Part shown: positions 35,144 to 44,922 of the stretch, in pieces
Layout of the letters: each line of letters opens with the position of its first letter
Position numbering within the stretch: position 1 is the first letter of the stretch
Assembly (NCBI RefSeq): GCF_014695375.1
Contig: NZ_JACJOG010000041.1
Span: 172,553 to 236,552 of the forward strand
Direction: 5' to 3'
DNA length: 64,000 nt
Source: Coleofasciculus sp. FACHB-T130
Lineage (GTDB): Bacteria > Cyanobacteriota > Cyanobacteriia > Cyanobacteriales > FACHB-T130
Notes under the pieces: generated by a model
What the model was told of the DNA's origin: nothing
Seen by the model: the letters and a program-made list of their open reading frames with translations, nothing else
Database searches by the model: none
Program-made: the position numbers and the translations under genes

Positions 35144-37687
35144 TTATTCGGAAATACCAACTAAAACCTTCTCGTGGTCATAAGCTGGACGTTTTTGCCC
35201 CCGTTCCTCTACATGAACTAAACCAGGATCGGGTTGGTCAGAATTGACAAAGTGACGGAATCGCTTCACTTTTTCTGGATCTTCAATTGTGGCTTTCCAC
35301 TCACACTGATAGGTATTGACAAGATGCTGCATTTCTGATTCTAATTCAGCACAAATGCCCAGAGAATCTTCAATAACTACCTGCTTCAGGTACTCGATGC
35401 CTCCTTCCAGCTTATTGAACCAAGTTGCAGTGCGTTCTAGTCGATTCGCGGTGCGAATATAGAACATCAAGAACCGATCCAAATATTTAATCAGCGTTTC
35501 CTTGTCAATATCTGTTGCTAACAAAACTGCGTGTTGTGGCTTCATTCCACCATTGCCACATACATACAAATTCCAGCCATTTTCGGTAGCAATGATCCCA
35601 AAATCCTTGCTTTGAGCTTCAGCACACTCGCGGGTACAACCGGATACAGCTGATTTTAATTTGTGGGGCGATCGCAAGCCTCGATATCGCAGTTCGATCT
35701 CAATCGCCAAAGTGGTTGAATCCTGAACCCCAAAGCGGCACCAGGTGCTACCTACACAAGATTTGACCGTGCGGAGTGCCTTCCCATAAGCGTGTCCCGA
35801 TTCAAATCCAGCATCTATCAGCCGCTGCCAAATTTGGGGTAATTGATCTACCCGCGCACCTAATAAATCGATCCGCTGTCCGCCTGTAATTTTGGTATAA
35901 AGACCAAAATCTTTAGCAACTTCTCCCAACACAATTAGCTGATCTGGCGTTAGTTCACCACCGGGAACTCTGGGGATTACTGAATAAGTTCCATCCTTCT
36001 GAATATTTGCCAAGTAATAATCATTGGTATCCTGCAACCCAACGTGAGGCATTTCCAAAATATACTCGTTCCAAGTAGAAGCGAGAATAGAGGCTACAGC
36101 AGGCTTACAAATTTCACAACCCTTACCTTTTCCATGTTTTTGAATTAAATCTTCAAAAGTAAGGATTTTTTGAGAACGTACTAAGTGATAAAGTTCTTGA
36201 CGGGAATAGGCGAAGTGTTCGCAGAGATGATTTTTTACCTCTATCCCGGCTTTCTTCATCTCAGCTTTGAGGATATCTGTCACCAGTGGCACGCAACCGC
36301 CGCAACCTGTCCCCGCTTGAGTGCATTTCTTGACACTGGCAATATCGGTGAGTTTCCCTGCTTGGATAGCGCTACAAATTTGCTCTTTGCTGACATTATT
36401 GCAAGAGCAAATTTGGGCAGTATCTGGTAAACTCTCCACACCCATACCGACTGTGGCAGACTTGCCTTCGCGGGGTGGCATCAGCAAATCTTCTGGATGA
36501 GGTGGGAGCGCGATCGCATTCTGCACAAATTGCAGCAGCGTACCGTAAGCTGAAGCATCTCCTACTAAAATTCCGCCTAAAAGATGGCTACCATCTTCAT
36601 TTAGAACCAGTTTTTTGTAAACACCCTGGATGCTATCAGTAATGGCAATTTCTTTAGCGCCGGGAGATTTGGCAAAGGCATCCCCGAAACTGGCAACATC
36701 CACTCCCAACAGTTTGAGTTTGGTGGACATATCCGCGCCGGTAAAGCTGCTCGTCCCTGTTTTGCTCAGGATATCTGCCGCTACGCTTGCCATTGTATAG
36801 CCAGGAGCGACTAAGCCGTAGATACGATTTTGATAGAGGGCGCATTCTCCAATGGCATAAATATTTGGATCTGAAGTTTGGCAAGAATCGTTGATAACGA
36901 TCCCGCCGCGATCGCCTACTGCTAATCCACATCCTCTCGCGATTTCATCGCGAGGGCGGATTCCCGCAGAAAAGACAATCATATCTGTCTCTAACTCTTC
37001 ACCATCAGCAAAGGTCATTTTAATAACCTTGCCATCAATGCTGACAATTTCCGTTGTAGATTTACTGGTATGAATTGAAACCCCAACTTCTTCTATCTTG
37101 TTGCGAAGGATGCTGCCACCGACATCATCAATTTGTAGTGGCATTAATCTGGGTGCGAACTCAACAACATGGGTTTTTAAACCCATATTTTTGAGAGCGT
37201 TCGCACATTCCAAACCTAATAATCCACCCCCAACGACGACACCAGTTTGGCAATTTTTCGCATAGGATGACATTGCCTCAAGGTCATCTATTGTCCGGTA
37301 GACAAAATTACCTTTCGCATCATTCCCTTTAATTGGCGGTACAAAAGGATAGGAGCCTGTTGCTAGAACAATTTTGTCATAGGCGATTGTTATACCATTC
37401 GCTGATGTAACTGTTTTTTCTTCCCGGTTAATCGCAACTGCCTTATCACCGATATGAATCTCAACTCCATTTTCTTGGTACAAACCTGGTTGAACTAATG
37501 ATAAATCTGCCGCAGTTTTGCCCGAAAAGAAGCTACTCAAATTAACCCGATCGTAAGCAACACGCGGCTCTTCGCAAAATGCGATCAAGTTCCATTCCTG
37601 CGCCGCTCCCTTGGCGATCATCAGTTCTAGAAACTTGTGTCCTACCATACCGTTGCCAATAACAATAAGATTCTTTTTGCCGGTCAT
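35144..37687 (-). CDS. nirB: Nitrite reductase (NADH) large subunit
   Basis: Cytosolic NADH-dependent nitrite reductase, nitrite to ammonium. It has 847 residues, the normal NirB length. Order: FAD domain (VIGNGMVGHKFLE at 9-21), NAD domain (VVVGGGLLGLECA, about 150), BFD-like [2Fe-2S] region with CSCNNVSKEQI and CTQAGTGCGGC (about 425-465), ferredoxin-like half-domain (GGQRIDLLGARVDQLP), and siroheme/[4Fe-4S] site with SCVGSTWCRFG and CTRECAEAQS, which provides the four cysteines. Cyanobacteria normally use ferredoxin-dependent NirA, so this type is unusual. An NtcA-type site GTA-N8-TAC lies 68 bp upstream. Confidence 0.95.
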   Translation of the reverse strand: MTGKKNLIVIGNGMVGHKFLELMIAKGAAQEWNLIAFCEEPRVAYDRVNLSSFFSGKTAADLSLVQPGLYQENGVEIHIGDKAVAINREEKTVTSANGITIAYDKIVLATGSYPFVPPIKGNDAKGNFVYRTIDDLEAMSSYAKNCQTGVVVGGGLLGLECANALKNMGLKTHVVEFAPRLMPLQIDDVGGSILRNKIEEVGVSIHTSKSTTEIVSIDGKVIKMTFADGEELETDMIVFSAGIRPRDEIARGCGLAVGDRGGIVINDSCQTSDPNIYAIGECALYQNRIYGLVAPGYTMASVAADILSKTGTSSFTGADMSTKLKLLGVDVASFGDAFAKSPGAKEIAITDSIQGVYKKLVLNEDGSHLLGGILVGDASAYGTLLQFVQNAIALPPHPEDLLMPPREGKSATVGMGVESLPDTAQICSCNNVSKEQICSAIQAGKLTDIASVKKCTQAGTGCGGCVPLVTDILKAEMKKAGIEVKNHLCEHFAYSRQELYHLVRSQKILTFEDLIQKHGKGKGCEICKPAVASILASTWNEYILEMPHVGLQDTNDYYLANIQKDGTYSVIPRVPGGELTPDQLIVLGEVAKDFGLYTKITGGQRIDLLGARVDQLPQIWQRLIDAGFESGHAYGKALRTVKSCVGSTWCRFGVQDSTTLAIEIELRYRGLRSPHKLKSAVSGCTRECAEAQSKDFGIIATENGWNLYVCGNGGMKPQHAVLLATDIDKETLIKYLDRFLMFYIRTANRLERTATWFNKLEGGIEYLKQVVIEDSLGICAELESEMQHLVNTYQCEWKATIEDPEKVKRFRHFVNSDQPDPGLVHVEERGQKRPAYDHEKVLVGISE

Positions 37688-37754
37688 GCAGTTTTATAAC
37701 GCCTATTTTTACAATCTTCTTAATTAGTCGTATAAAAAATTTCAAAGTAAGTTT

Positions 37755-37768
37755 GTAAAAATTGTTAC
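37755..37768 (-). promoter_or_regulatory. NtcA-type binding site upstream of nirB
   Basis: GTA-AAAATTGT-TAC fits the NtcA consensus GTA-N8-TAC exactly. It lies 68 bp before the nirB ATG, with a TTATAC-like -10 about 22 bp downstream of it on the minus strand, the usual spacing for NtcA activation. Confidence 0.65.
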
Positions 37769-37993
37769 ACTAAACTGTTTGGCTATGCAGTGTGCGAATG
37801 ATCCCGATTGTGTTTTTGCATGAGGAGGAAAAACTTTATACCAATGTGGGTCAACTGAGCAGCGATACTCATTTCAAATTTGTTTGTAGAACCGCGCATT
37901 CAGCATCAAACTATTGGGGCAATGCCTACACAAAGCTAAGTTAATTTTTCCCCGACTTAAGGCAAAAATTTTACCGATGTAGCTTCTAACTGA

Positions 37994-38020
37994 AGCAGGG
38001 TGGGCAATGCCCACCCTGCT
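37994..38020 (-). terminator. GC-rich hairpin after hetR
   Basis: AGCAGGGTGGGCA and TGCCCACCCTGCT (13-bp arms, 1-nt centre), 25 bp beyond the hetR stop codon. No T-run follows, so it may be a dispersed repeat that serves as terminator. Confidence 0.6.
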
Positions 38021-38044
38021 CAACGAAAATGTGAGTTAAGTGTT

Positions 38045-39306
<1,262 letters not shown>

Positions 39307-39513
39307 TTAGACGATAGAGATATATTCGGGCGAAAACGCATCTCGGCGTCCGGTTCCTTTATCCGGAGACGGTTCGTTCCCACGTTTCATCGATACAGCT
39401 AGCTCGGAAGACGTGGATGGCAGTTGCTGGGCAGAGGCGGACTCGATCCCTAAGAAATTACCTAAAGAGATTGATAGTAAGCTCAACAACATGATAGAGG
39501 TGTAAGGGCGCAT
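39307..39513 (-). CDS. patX: PatX-like secreted peptide precursor
   Basis: A 68-residue precursor. It begins with a short basic start and a hydrophobic signal (SIMLLSLLSISLGNFLGI, about 6-23) with an ASA cleavage site near 28. The mature tail is polar and holds DKGTGRRDAF: KGTGR at 52-56 is one residue away from RGTGR and two from the PatS/PatX pentapeptide RGSGR. PatX is known as a signal-peptide protein with RG(S/T)GR near its C-terminus, associated with hetR in many cyanobacteria. The gene lies just upstream of hetR on the same strand. Start: ATG 39513; the frame open from 39567 begins with TTG inside a palindrome. Assignment rests on architecture, motif and location. Confidence 0.7.
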   Translation of the reverse strand: MRPYTSIMLLSLLSISLGNFLGIESASAQQLPSTSSELAVSMKRGNEPSPDKGTGRRDAFSPEYISIV

Positions 39514-39524
39514 AGCAGATGTCC

Positions 39525-39549
39525 GTGTCAGGGTTATAGTCCCTGATAC
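39525..39549. promoter_or_regulatory. Palindrome directly upstream of the patX-like gene
   Basis: GTGTCAGGG and CCCTGATAC flank a 7-nt AT-rich centre; TCAGGG/CCCTGA is perfect. It ends 12 bp before the ATG. It vaguely resembles the HetR operator layout (GGGG, short AT centre, CCCC) or could be a leader hairpin. Confidence 0.45.
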
Positions 39550-39649
39550 GGAGTTCTTGATCGTCAACCAGGAAAAACTTCGGTTAGAGCTTAGTTGGTT
39601 CCGATCGAGTTCTGCTTTTTTTTGAGGTTAGAGGTACGATGCCTAAGGC

Positions 39650-41575
39650 TCAAAAATGGGTGCGATCGCTCCCAGGAGCGATAATTTTTTCCACAATCAA
39701 CCATTTGCCCGATTGATTGAGATACCCCCGCACAGAGAGCATCTGCCGATCGAGACAGGTTTGGAGTTCCCGATCTACTTCTGGGCGCAAGGCGATCGCT
39801 ATCCAGGTTTGCTCTTCCCCAGCAGTTGGCTCTTTTAAAGTAAAGGTGTAATCTTGCTCAGCATGGCGATTGAATACACCACAGAAGAGTGCTGAGTTTG
39901 AAGCGGATTCTTCAAGGCTTCCCCCAACCTCTTCCCCATCTCTGTATTTCGGAAAGGGTGAGGGATTGCCTATATATTTTGAATCCTGTGGCGTCTGGGG
40001 TTCGAGGTAATGGCAGTTGCCATCAGAGGGATAGGTGTCAGGACGATCTAAGTAATCCCGTTGCCTGTGCAGCCAGTCGGTGCGATCGCGCGGTAAATTG
40101 AACAGAGGGAAAATTGCTGCTGGCGATCGCTCATCTTGTAATAATGCTTCTTGCAGGACTCGGACAGGTAAATCTCTGGGTTGACAACTTCGCTGCACGC
40201 AAAGCGCCGCCGCCATCCCCGCCGCCTGACCAATATTCATAACGATGGGCTGTAACCGTGTGGCACCGTTAGCAATATGGGAGACAGAGATATTTTTTTC
40301 GCAGACCAGTAGTCCATCCACAGACTCTGGAATTAGACAAGTGTAGGGAAGGGTGAAAGGAGTGCCAGTCCAGCGTCCACCCCAGCGAATTGATTTTGGT
40401 TTAACAAGAAAATTGTAGTTAGGGTAATGGTGGTCATTGGGGTAGTTGCCGAGAGCGATCGCATTCACCTCCCCAGCCGTATCCACAGGTAGGGGTGCAA
40501 CCTTGCCCCCCGCTACTGGCAAGATATCCTGCTCTCGCACGGTCGTGAGTCCTACAAGGCGTCTGCTTTCCCGATAGTAAGGGTGTAGCGCATAACCACC
40601 TCCACCGACAGAGTTTTGAGTTTTGATTGAGTTTTGATTGAGTTTGGGAGTCAAGGGTGAGGGAAAGATTTGAGTTGCTAAGCCGTAACGCCGCCCCAGC
40701 TTAGTTTGAATAAAGCGGACAAAGCTTTGAGTGTGCCACAGACTCTCTTGAAGAAATTGATGCCACGCCACCTCCGACTCTATCAGACGCCCCACTCCTT
40801 CCCCATAGTCATTGCCGCATAGGGGCCAATTGATCATGAAAAGATTCCCCGGTAAACGCCCATAATTGAGAAACTTCTCCCAACCGTAGAGATCCCAGCT
40901 ACCTTGGAAGGATGAAGGAAGAAGGATAAAAGATGAAGGAGGAGGGGGAATTTCCGGCGCACTTGCTTCCTCACCGAAATCTTGCAGAATTGCTACCCAC
41001 GTGGGAGCTTGGACTGGGTATCGCTGAGTCAATTCATTGGGAGAAAGGGGGGCGCTGGGTTCGCCAAACTCCGATTGCAATTCCCATCCCCAGCGGTACG
41101 GCACAGATGCTAGAGGCAACAAGTCTCCCAGTTCGGTGCCATCTAGGGTGATTTTGGCTCGAACGGTGAAATCGGCAAATCGAACGCCAAGGATGCGATC
41201 GCCTGTTCGCAAAACCTCTAAGGGCACTTGCCCCGCAACCCAGTCTAGATTTGGCAATTCTTGTACCCAATCAGCAAATATTTGGGCACCAATCCGGGGA
41301 TCGTAACTAAACAGACTCACCCAACTATTGTTTAAGCCTCCCATTTGCCGAGAACGCAATTCCCCTAAAAACTCACCCCAAAGCCCCGTTTGAAAGGCAG
41401 CAAGTTCATTACCATCCGGGGCAGCAACCCCCGCTGAGGTGAGCATTCCCCCCAGCCAGGTAAATTCACTCACCAGCATTGTCTTGGCACCGCGACGGGC
41501 AGCTTGTATCGCAGCTGCGGTTCCTCCCGTTCCGCCTCCCACAACCAAGACATCTACTTCTATTAATTCATTCAT
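39650..41575 (-). CDS. FAD-dependent oxidoreductase
   Basis: A 641-residue FAD protein. The N-terminal dinucleotide motif is VLVVGGGTGGTAAAIQAA (about 9-26), followed by GAKTMLVSEFTWLGGMLTSAG. A second cofactor region shows ANGATRLQPIVMNIGQAAGMAAALC near 460. It belongs to the FAD_oxidored family (PF12831-like); substrate unknown. Two segments look like spacer repeats read in frame: PPPSSFILLPSSFQG (40907-40942, GGATGAAGG-type) and LNQNSIKTQNS (from 40613, GTTTTGA-type). Start: ATG 41575; the longer frame begins with TTG. Divergent from the zinc dehydrogenase gene. Confidence 0.85.
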   Translation of the reverse strand: MNELIEVDVLVVGGGTGGTAAAIQAARRGAKTMLVSEFTWLGGMLTSAGVAAPDGNELAAFQTGLWGEFLGELRSRQMGGLNNSWVSLFSYDPRIGAQIFADWVQELPNLDWVAGQVPLEVLRTGDRILGVRFADFTVRAKITLDGTELGDLLPLASVPYRWGWELQSEFGEPSAPLSPNELTQRYPVQAPTWVAILQDFGEEASAPEIPPPPSSFILLPSSFQGSWDLYGWEKFLNYGRLPGNLFMINWPLCGNDYGEGVGRLIESEVAWHQFLQESLWHTQSFVRFIQTKLGRRYGLATQIFPSPLTPKLNQNSIKTQNSVGGGGYALHPYYRESRRLVGLTTVREQDILPVAGGKVAPLPVDTAGEVNAIALGNYPNDHHYPNYNFLVKPKSIRWGGRWTGTPFTLPYTCLIPESVDGLLVCEKNISVSHIANGATRLQPIVMNIGQAAGMAAALCVQRSCQPRDLPVRVLQEALLQDERSPAAIFPLFNLPRDRTDWLHRQRDYLDRPDTYPSDGNCHYLEPQTPQDSKYIGNPSPFPKYRDGEEVGGSLEESASNSALFCGVFNRHAEQDYTFTLKEPTAGEEQTWIAIALRPEVDRELQTCLDRQMLSVRGYLNQSGKWLIVEKIIAPGSDRTHF

Positions 41576-41684
41576 CAGCAATTCCGTTTCAGAATAGACA
41601 ATCGATCGCGAACAATAGACAATTAGCTATAAACAATCGGCTATCGAAAGTATAAAGTCCATCGTTTATCGTTTAAGGAAAAGC

Positions 41685-42743
41685 ATGAAAGCACAAGTAT
41701 TCAGAGGCGTCAATCAGCTCAGTTACGAAGAAGTGCCGACGCCGGAAATTGCACCCGATGAAGTGCTGGTACAAGTAAAGGTTGTGGGATTGTGTCAGTC
41801 TGACATCAAGAAAATTCGCTATCCTCTCTACCAGCCACCGCGCATTTTTGGTCATGAAACTGCTGGAGTAATTACTTCTGTAGGAAGCGAAGTGACTGGC
41901 TGGCAGATTGGGCAGCGAGTTGTGGTTATGCACCATATTCCTTGTATGCGCTGCGATTATTGCCTCAACGACAACTTCTCGATGTGCGATGTTTACAAAA
42001 ACGTCACGACCACGGCTGGATTTACTCCTAGCGGCGGCGGCTTTGCAGATTATGTAAAAGTGCCCGGTCACATTGTCCGCAGTGGCGGATTAATTCCCAT
42101 TCCTGACAATGTCAGCTTTGAGCAAGCGAGTTTTGTGGAGCCGACAAATTGCTGTCTAAAAGCAGTTAAAAAAGCCCAGATTGCTCCTGGTCAAACCGTT
42201 TTGATTACAGGTGCTGGCCCAATTGGGCTAATGTTTATCATGCTGGTGAAGTATTTCGGAGCCAGAGCGATCGCGACTGACTTAATTCCTTCTCGGATTG
42301 AGAAAGCTTTGAGTGTGGGGGCAGAAGCTGCATTCGATCCCCGCGACCCGGATTTATCCACTAAAATTAAAGCGCTGACTGGTGGATTGGGAGTGGATAC
42401 GACTTTACTTGCAGTTCCCAGTGACAAAGCGTTTTTCCAAGCCCTCGATTGTACCCGTCGGGGCGGTAAAATTTTGTTTTTTGCTGAGTTTCCTGATGAA
42501 GTAGAAATCCCGATCAATCCAAATATTCTTTACCGTCGGGAAATTGATTTAATGGGTAGCTATAGTTCTTCTTACCGGATACAAAATTTGGCAGCAGATA
42601 TCGTATTCAACCAGCGAATTGATGTGGAAGCATTAATTAGCGATCGCTATCCTTTGCAAAATTTAGCTGCTGCTGTGGAACAAGCGATCGCTCCCACCCC
42701 CGAAACTTACAAAATTCTCATCTATCCCCAAATAGCCGAGTAA
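41685..42743 (+). CDS. Zinc-dependent medium-chain dehydrogenase
   Basis: A 352-residue MDR-family alcohol/polyol dehydrogenase. Catalytic zinc ligands are visible in GLCQSDIKK (Cys about 37) and GHETAG (His about 59). The structural zinc cysteines are in CMRCDYCLNDNFSMC. The nucleotide-binding loop is GAGPIGLMFIMLVKYFGA, with ATD after it, suggesting NAD. It resembles sorbitol/threonine dehydrogenases; substrate not determined. It is divergent from the FAD oxidoreductase, with 109 bp between, so they may share control. Confidence 0.9.
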   Translation: MKAQVFRGVNQLSYEEVPTPEIAPDEVLVQVKVVGLCQSDIKKIRYPLYQPPRIFGHETAGVITSVGSEVTGWQIGQRVVVMHHIPCMRCDYCLNDNFSMCDVYKNVTTTAGFTPSGGGFADYVKVPGHIVRSGGLIPIPDNVSFEQASFVEPTNCCLKAVKKAQIAPGQTVLITGAGPIGLMFIMLVKYFGARAIATDLIPSRIEKALSVGAEAAFDPRDPDLSTKIKALTGGLGVDTTLLAVPSDKAFFQALDCTRRGGKILFFAEFPDEVEIPINPNILYRREIDLMGSYSSSYRIQNLAADIVFNQRIDVEALISDRYPLQNLAAAVEQAIAPTPETYKILIYPQIAE

Positions 42744-42867
42744 TTTTAGTAGCTGTCTCGTCTTCATTTAACTCTTTTGTAGGAGTCCTTGTTTAAAGAT
42801 TTTGACAGGGCAACCAGATAGATTTATCATCTATCTAATGATAGAATTATTTTGAAATTTTTAAACT

Positions 42868-43236
42868 ATGGACACCTCCTCTCCTACTCGCGGGCAGCTA
42901 GAAAGAACTCTATCGCAACGCATCCAAGCTTTGTACCGAGATCAACTAGGGCATCAACCTAGTCAAATTACCTGTCAAATTTTTGATGAAAAAATTGCCA
43001 TTATTCTAGAAAATGCCATCACGGCACCAGAACAACTTTTAGCAAATAGTGGTCAAGAAGAGCTGGCTGAGCAAGTAAGGACAGATTTAGAAAAAGCACT
43101 TGAGCCAAAACTAAAAGCGCTAATTGAGGAAGTGGTTGGCGTATCCGTGATTGACCTGCTCAGCGATGCCAAAGTAGACACAGGTCGTACTGGTACGATT
43201 GCTGTATTAGCAAACGCCCCTAAAGTTCGTAATTAA
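42868..43236 (+). CDS. DUF2294 protein, copy 1
   Basis: A 122-residue soluble protein of the DUF2294 family: TRGQLERTLSQRIQALYRDQLGHQPSQ at the N-terminus, a central beta pattern (EKIAIILENAITAPEQLLA), and EEVVGVSVIDLLSDAKVDTGRTGTI near the end. The family has no established reaction. It converges on a response-regulator gene 191 bp away, and the whole pair occurs again at 44545-45388 (about 1.7 kb downstream). Confidence 0.85.
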   Translation: MDTSSPTRGQLERTLSQRIQALYRDQLGHQPSQITCQIFDEKIAIILENAITAPEQLLANSGQEELAEQVRTDLEKALEPKLKALIEEVVGVSVIDLLSDAKVDTGRTGTIAVLANAPKVRN

Positions 43237-43427
43237 TCCCCCTTCTCTGCTAAGTATCTAGCTCAGCATAGATTTATATTGATGGTTTGCACTCAGCAGC
43301 CTTTTTCAGTTTTTAGGGTGTATCTGACCCTTATGCGATCGCGGTATCCCGTCTCTCTATAACAACTAACAAACAACCATTTATCAATTGATGACTCAAT
43401 CTATAAATCTAGATTTATTTATTTAAA

Positions 43428-43862
43428 TTAATTGAGATAGCGATCGATGAGAGCTTCTAACTCATCAATGACATAAGGCTTGCTAATGTAGTCATTGCAG
43501 CCTGCAAACAGAAGACCTTCCCTGTCTTCTGCTCTTGCCAAAGCCGTCACAGCAACAATGGGGATCTTCATCGTTTCGGGGTTCTGTTTCAGAGAACGCA
43601 CAACTTCTACGCCGTGGATGTCAGGTAGAAGAATATCTAACAAAATCAGCTTTGGCTGATAATGTTGCGCCATAAATAAAGCTGCCCGACCCTCCTTTGT
43701 CGTAATAAATGAGCAGTCAAGAGCGAGCAGCACTTCGCTCATGAGTAGCAAGTTGTCTTCATTGTCTTCTACAACCAAAATGAGAGGCGATTCGATATTT
43801 GCCTGGGAGGCAGGTTTTGAGAAAGAGTGCAGATTTAAGCGTTGTTCGGGGGAACTCATCAA
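43428..43862 (-). CDS. Single-domain response regulator, copy 1
   Basis: A 144-residue protein with one receiver domain at about 27-143 and no output domain. Visible: VVEDNEDNLLL (acidic pocket), LILLDILLPDIHG (phospho-Asp), VTALARAEDREG, and the conserved Lys in YISKPY. The first about 25 residues are polar. Such stand-alone receivers often act by protein contact (CheY-like). It faces DUF2294 copy 1 tail to tail. It is about 60% alike to copy 2 by eye (AxAEDR, AGCNDYISKPY). Confidence 0.92.
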   Translation of the reverse strand: MMSSPEQRLNLHSFSKPASQANIESPLILVVEDNEDNLLLMSEVLLALDCSFITTKEGRAALFMAQHYQPKLILLDILLPDIHGVEVVRSLKQNPETMKIPIVAVTALARAEDREGLLFAGCNDYISKPYVIDELEALIDRYLN

Positions 43863-44544
43863 AATACGAAGCTATCCTCTCCAGAAGTGGACAACCGAGG
43901 GGTTGCCCAAGTTATACCCATTCACTTGATTGACGGTACACGAATGATTCCCTGTTTGCCCCTTGTTTTACAAGGGTTTAGGGATCGCCTGCGGAAAAGT
44001 GAAACGGTATTACGAGGCATTCCCCAGGCGGCATTTTTTGGCGCTTGGAATCGATTGGCTCGTAGCTTCCCCACTAGGTTGATCTTTTAAGTTCATCTTG
44101 GCAAGAGAACACAGCAAGCTAGTGGTGATGTTGCTTGTCCCCTGATTCTATAAAAAATTAGTTAAAAAACTGCACAACTTAAACATTAATATTCATTGTT
44201 ACTTTTAGCACTAGATATATACACACTTCTGTGCTAAGAATCGTTGAAAAACTAAATTTTTGAATACATTTGGCGTTTCTTGGTTAGCTGCAAAGCATCA
44301 CAAATATATTGAAAACCGTTTCGGATACTTGGGGGAATCGAACCCTATCCCTACTTTGTAAGATTGGCACTCTCTACCCTCATCAGGGATTTGGCGCTTA
44401 ACAACTAACCTTGTCAAGAAACTAAATATTGAAATTTTACAATGTTGTGGATCTCTATCTTTAGGAGATGTCCGGAAAATTGCTCGCACTGTTACAGTCT
44501 AATAAAAAAGGTGAAAGAATTTACCTTTCCTGAGAGCGATCGCT
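43863..44544. other. Spacer between the two DUF2294/response-regulator modules
   Basis: About 680 bp. It contains a tRNA-like remnant on the minus strand (44320-44390) and an AT-rich stretch. CCAGAAG...TGGAC...GAGG near 43880-43900 recurs upstream of response regulator copy 2 (45430-45450), suggesting that the duplication included upstream DNA. No gene was called. Confidence 0.55.
44320..44390 (-). other. tRNA-like remnant (T-arm and acceptor strand)
   Basis: On the minus strand, GTAGAGAGTGCC and then CTTACAA precede GGGTTCGATTCCC and AAGTATCC, which resemble the D-arm end, an anticodon loop, T-arm and 3' acceptor of a tRNA. The matching 5' acceptor (GGATACTT) is missing and the anticodon stem does not pair, so it is not a working tRNA. 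Confidence 0.4.
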
Positions 44545-44922
44545 ATGCAGGACACAATCCAACCCACTCGTGGTGAATTAGAACGAACCCTGTCACAGGA
44601 AATTCGGGCTTTCTACCACGCCCAACTAAGTCACCAGCCCAGTCAGGTGACTTGCCAATTTATGGGTGACAAAATTGCGATTCTTATCGAAGATTCTATT
44701 ACTCGACCCGAACAACTTCTGGCACAAAGCGGTCAGCAAAGGCTGGCACAGAGAGTTCGAGAGAATATAAACCACGTCCTACAACTGCAACTTAAACAGC
44801 TAATTGAGGAAGTGGTGAAAGTCCCAGTCATCGATCTGATGATCGACTCCGCCCTAAAAACAAGTCGTACCAGTACCGTTGCGATTTTAGCCGCAACCCC
44901 TACGACGCGCAATCCAGACTGA
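44545..44922 (+). CDS. DUF2294 protein, copy 2
   Basis: A 125-residue paralogue of the DUF2294 protein at 42868-43236. The same blocks are present: TRGELERTLSQEIRAFYHAQLSHQPSQ, DKIAILIEDSITRPEQLLA, EEVVKVPVIDLMIDSALKTSRTSTV. The two copies are about 50-60% alike by eye, so the duplication is old. Its 3' end overlaps the convergent response-regulator gene by 23 bp. A HIP1 octamer overlaps the ribosome-binding region. Confidence 0.85.
   Translation: MQDTIQPTRGELERTLSQEIRAFYHAQLSHQPSQVTCQFMGDKIAILIEDSITRPEQLLAQSGQQRLAQRVRENINHVLQLQLKQLIEEVVKVPVIDLMIDSALKTSRTSTVAILAATPTTRNPD

Larger units (their letters stand above)
37688..38044. other. Spacer between hetR and nirB
   Basis: About 357 bp, holding the nirB control region (NtcA-type site) at one end and a GC-rich hairpin after hetR at the other. 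No gene seen. Confidence 0.6.

Noticed and set aside
41037..41306. 89-codon plus-strand open frame
   Set aside because: Antisense to the FAD oxidoreductase gene, with repeat-like composition.
44298..44489. 63-codon minus-strand open frame
   Set aside because: It overlaps the tRNA-like remnant and has no protein-like features.
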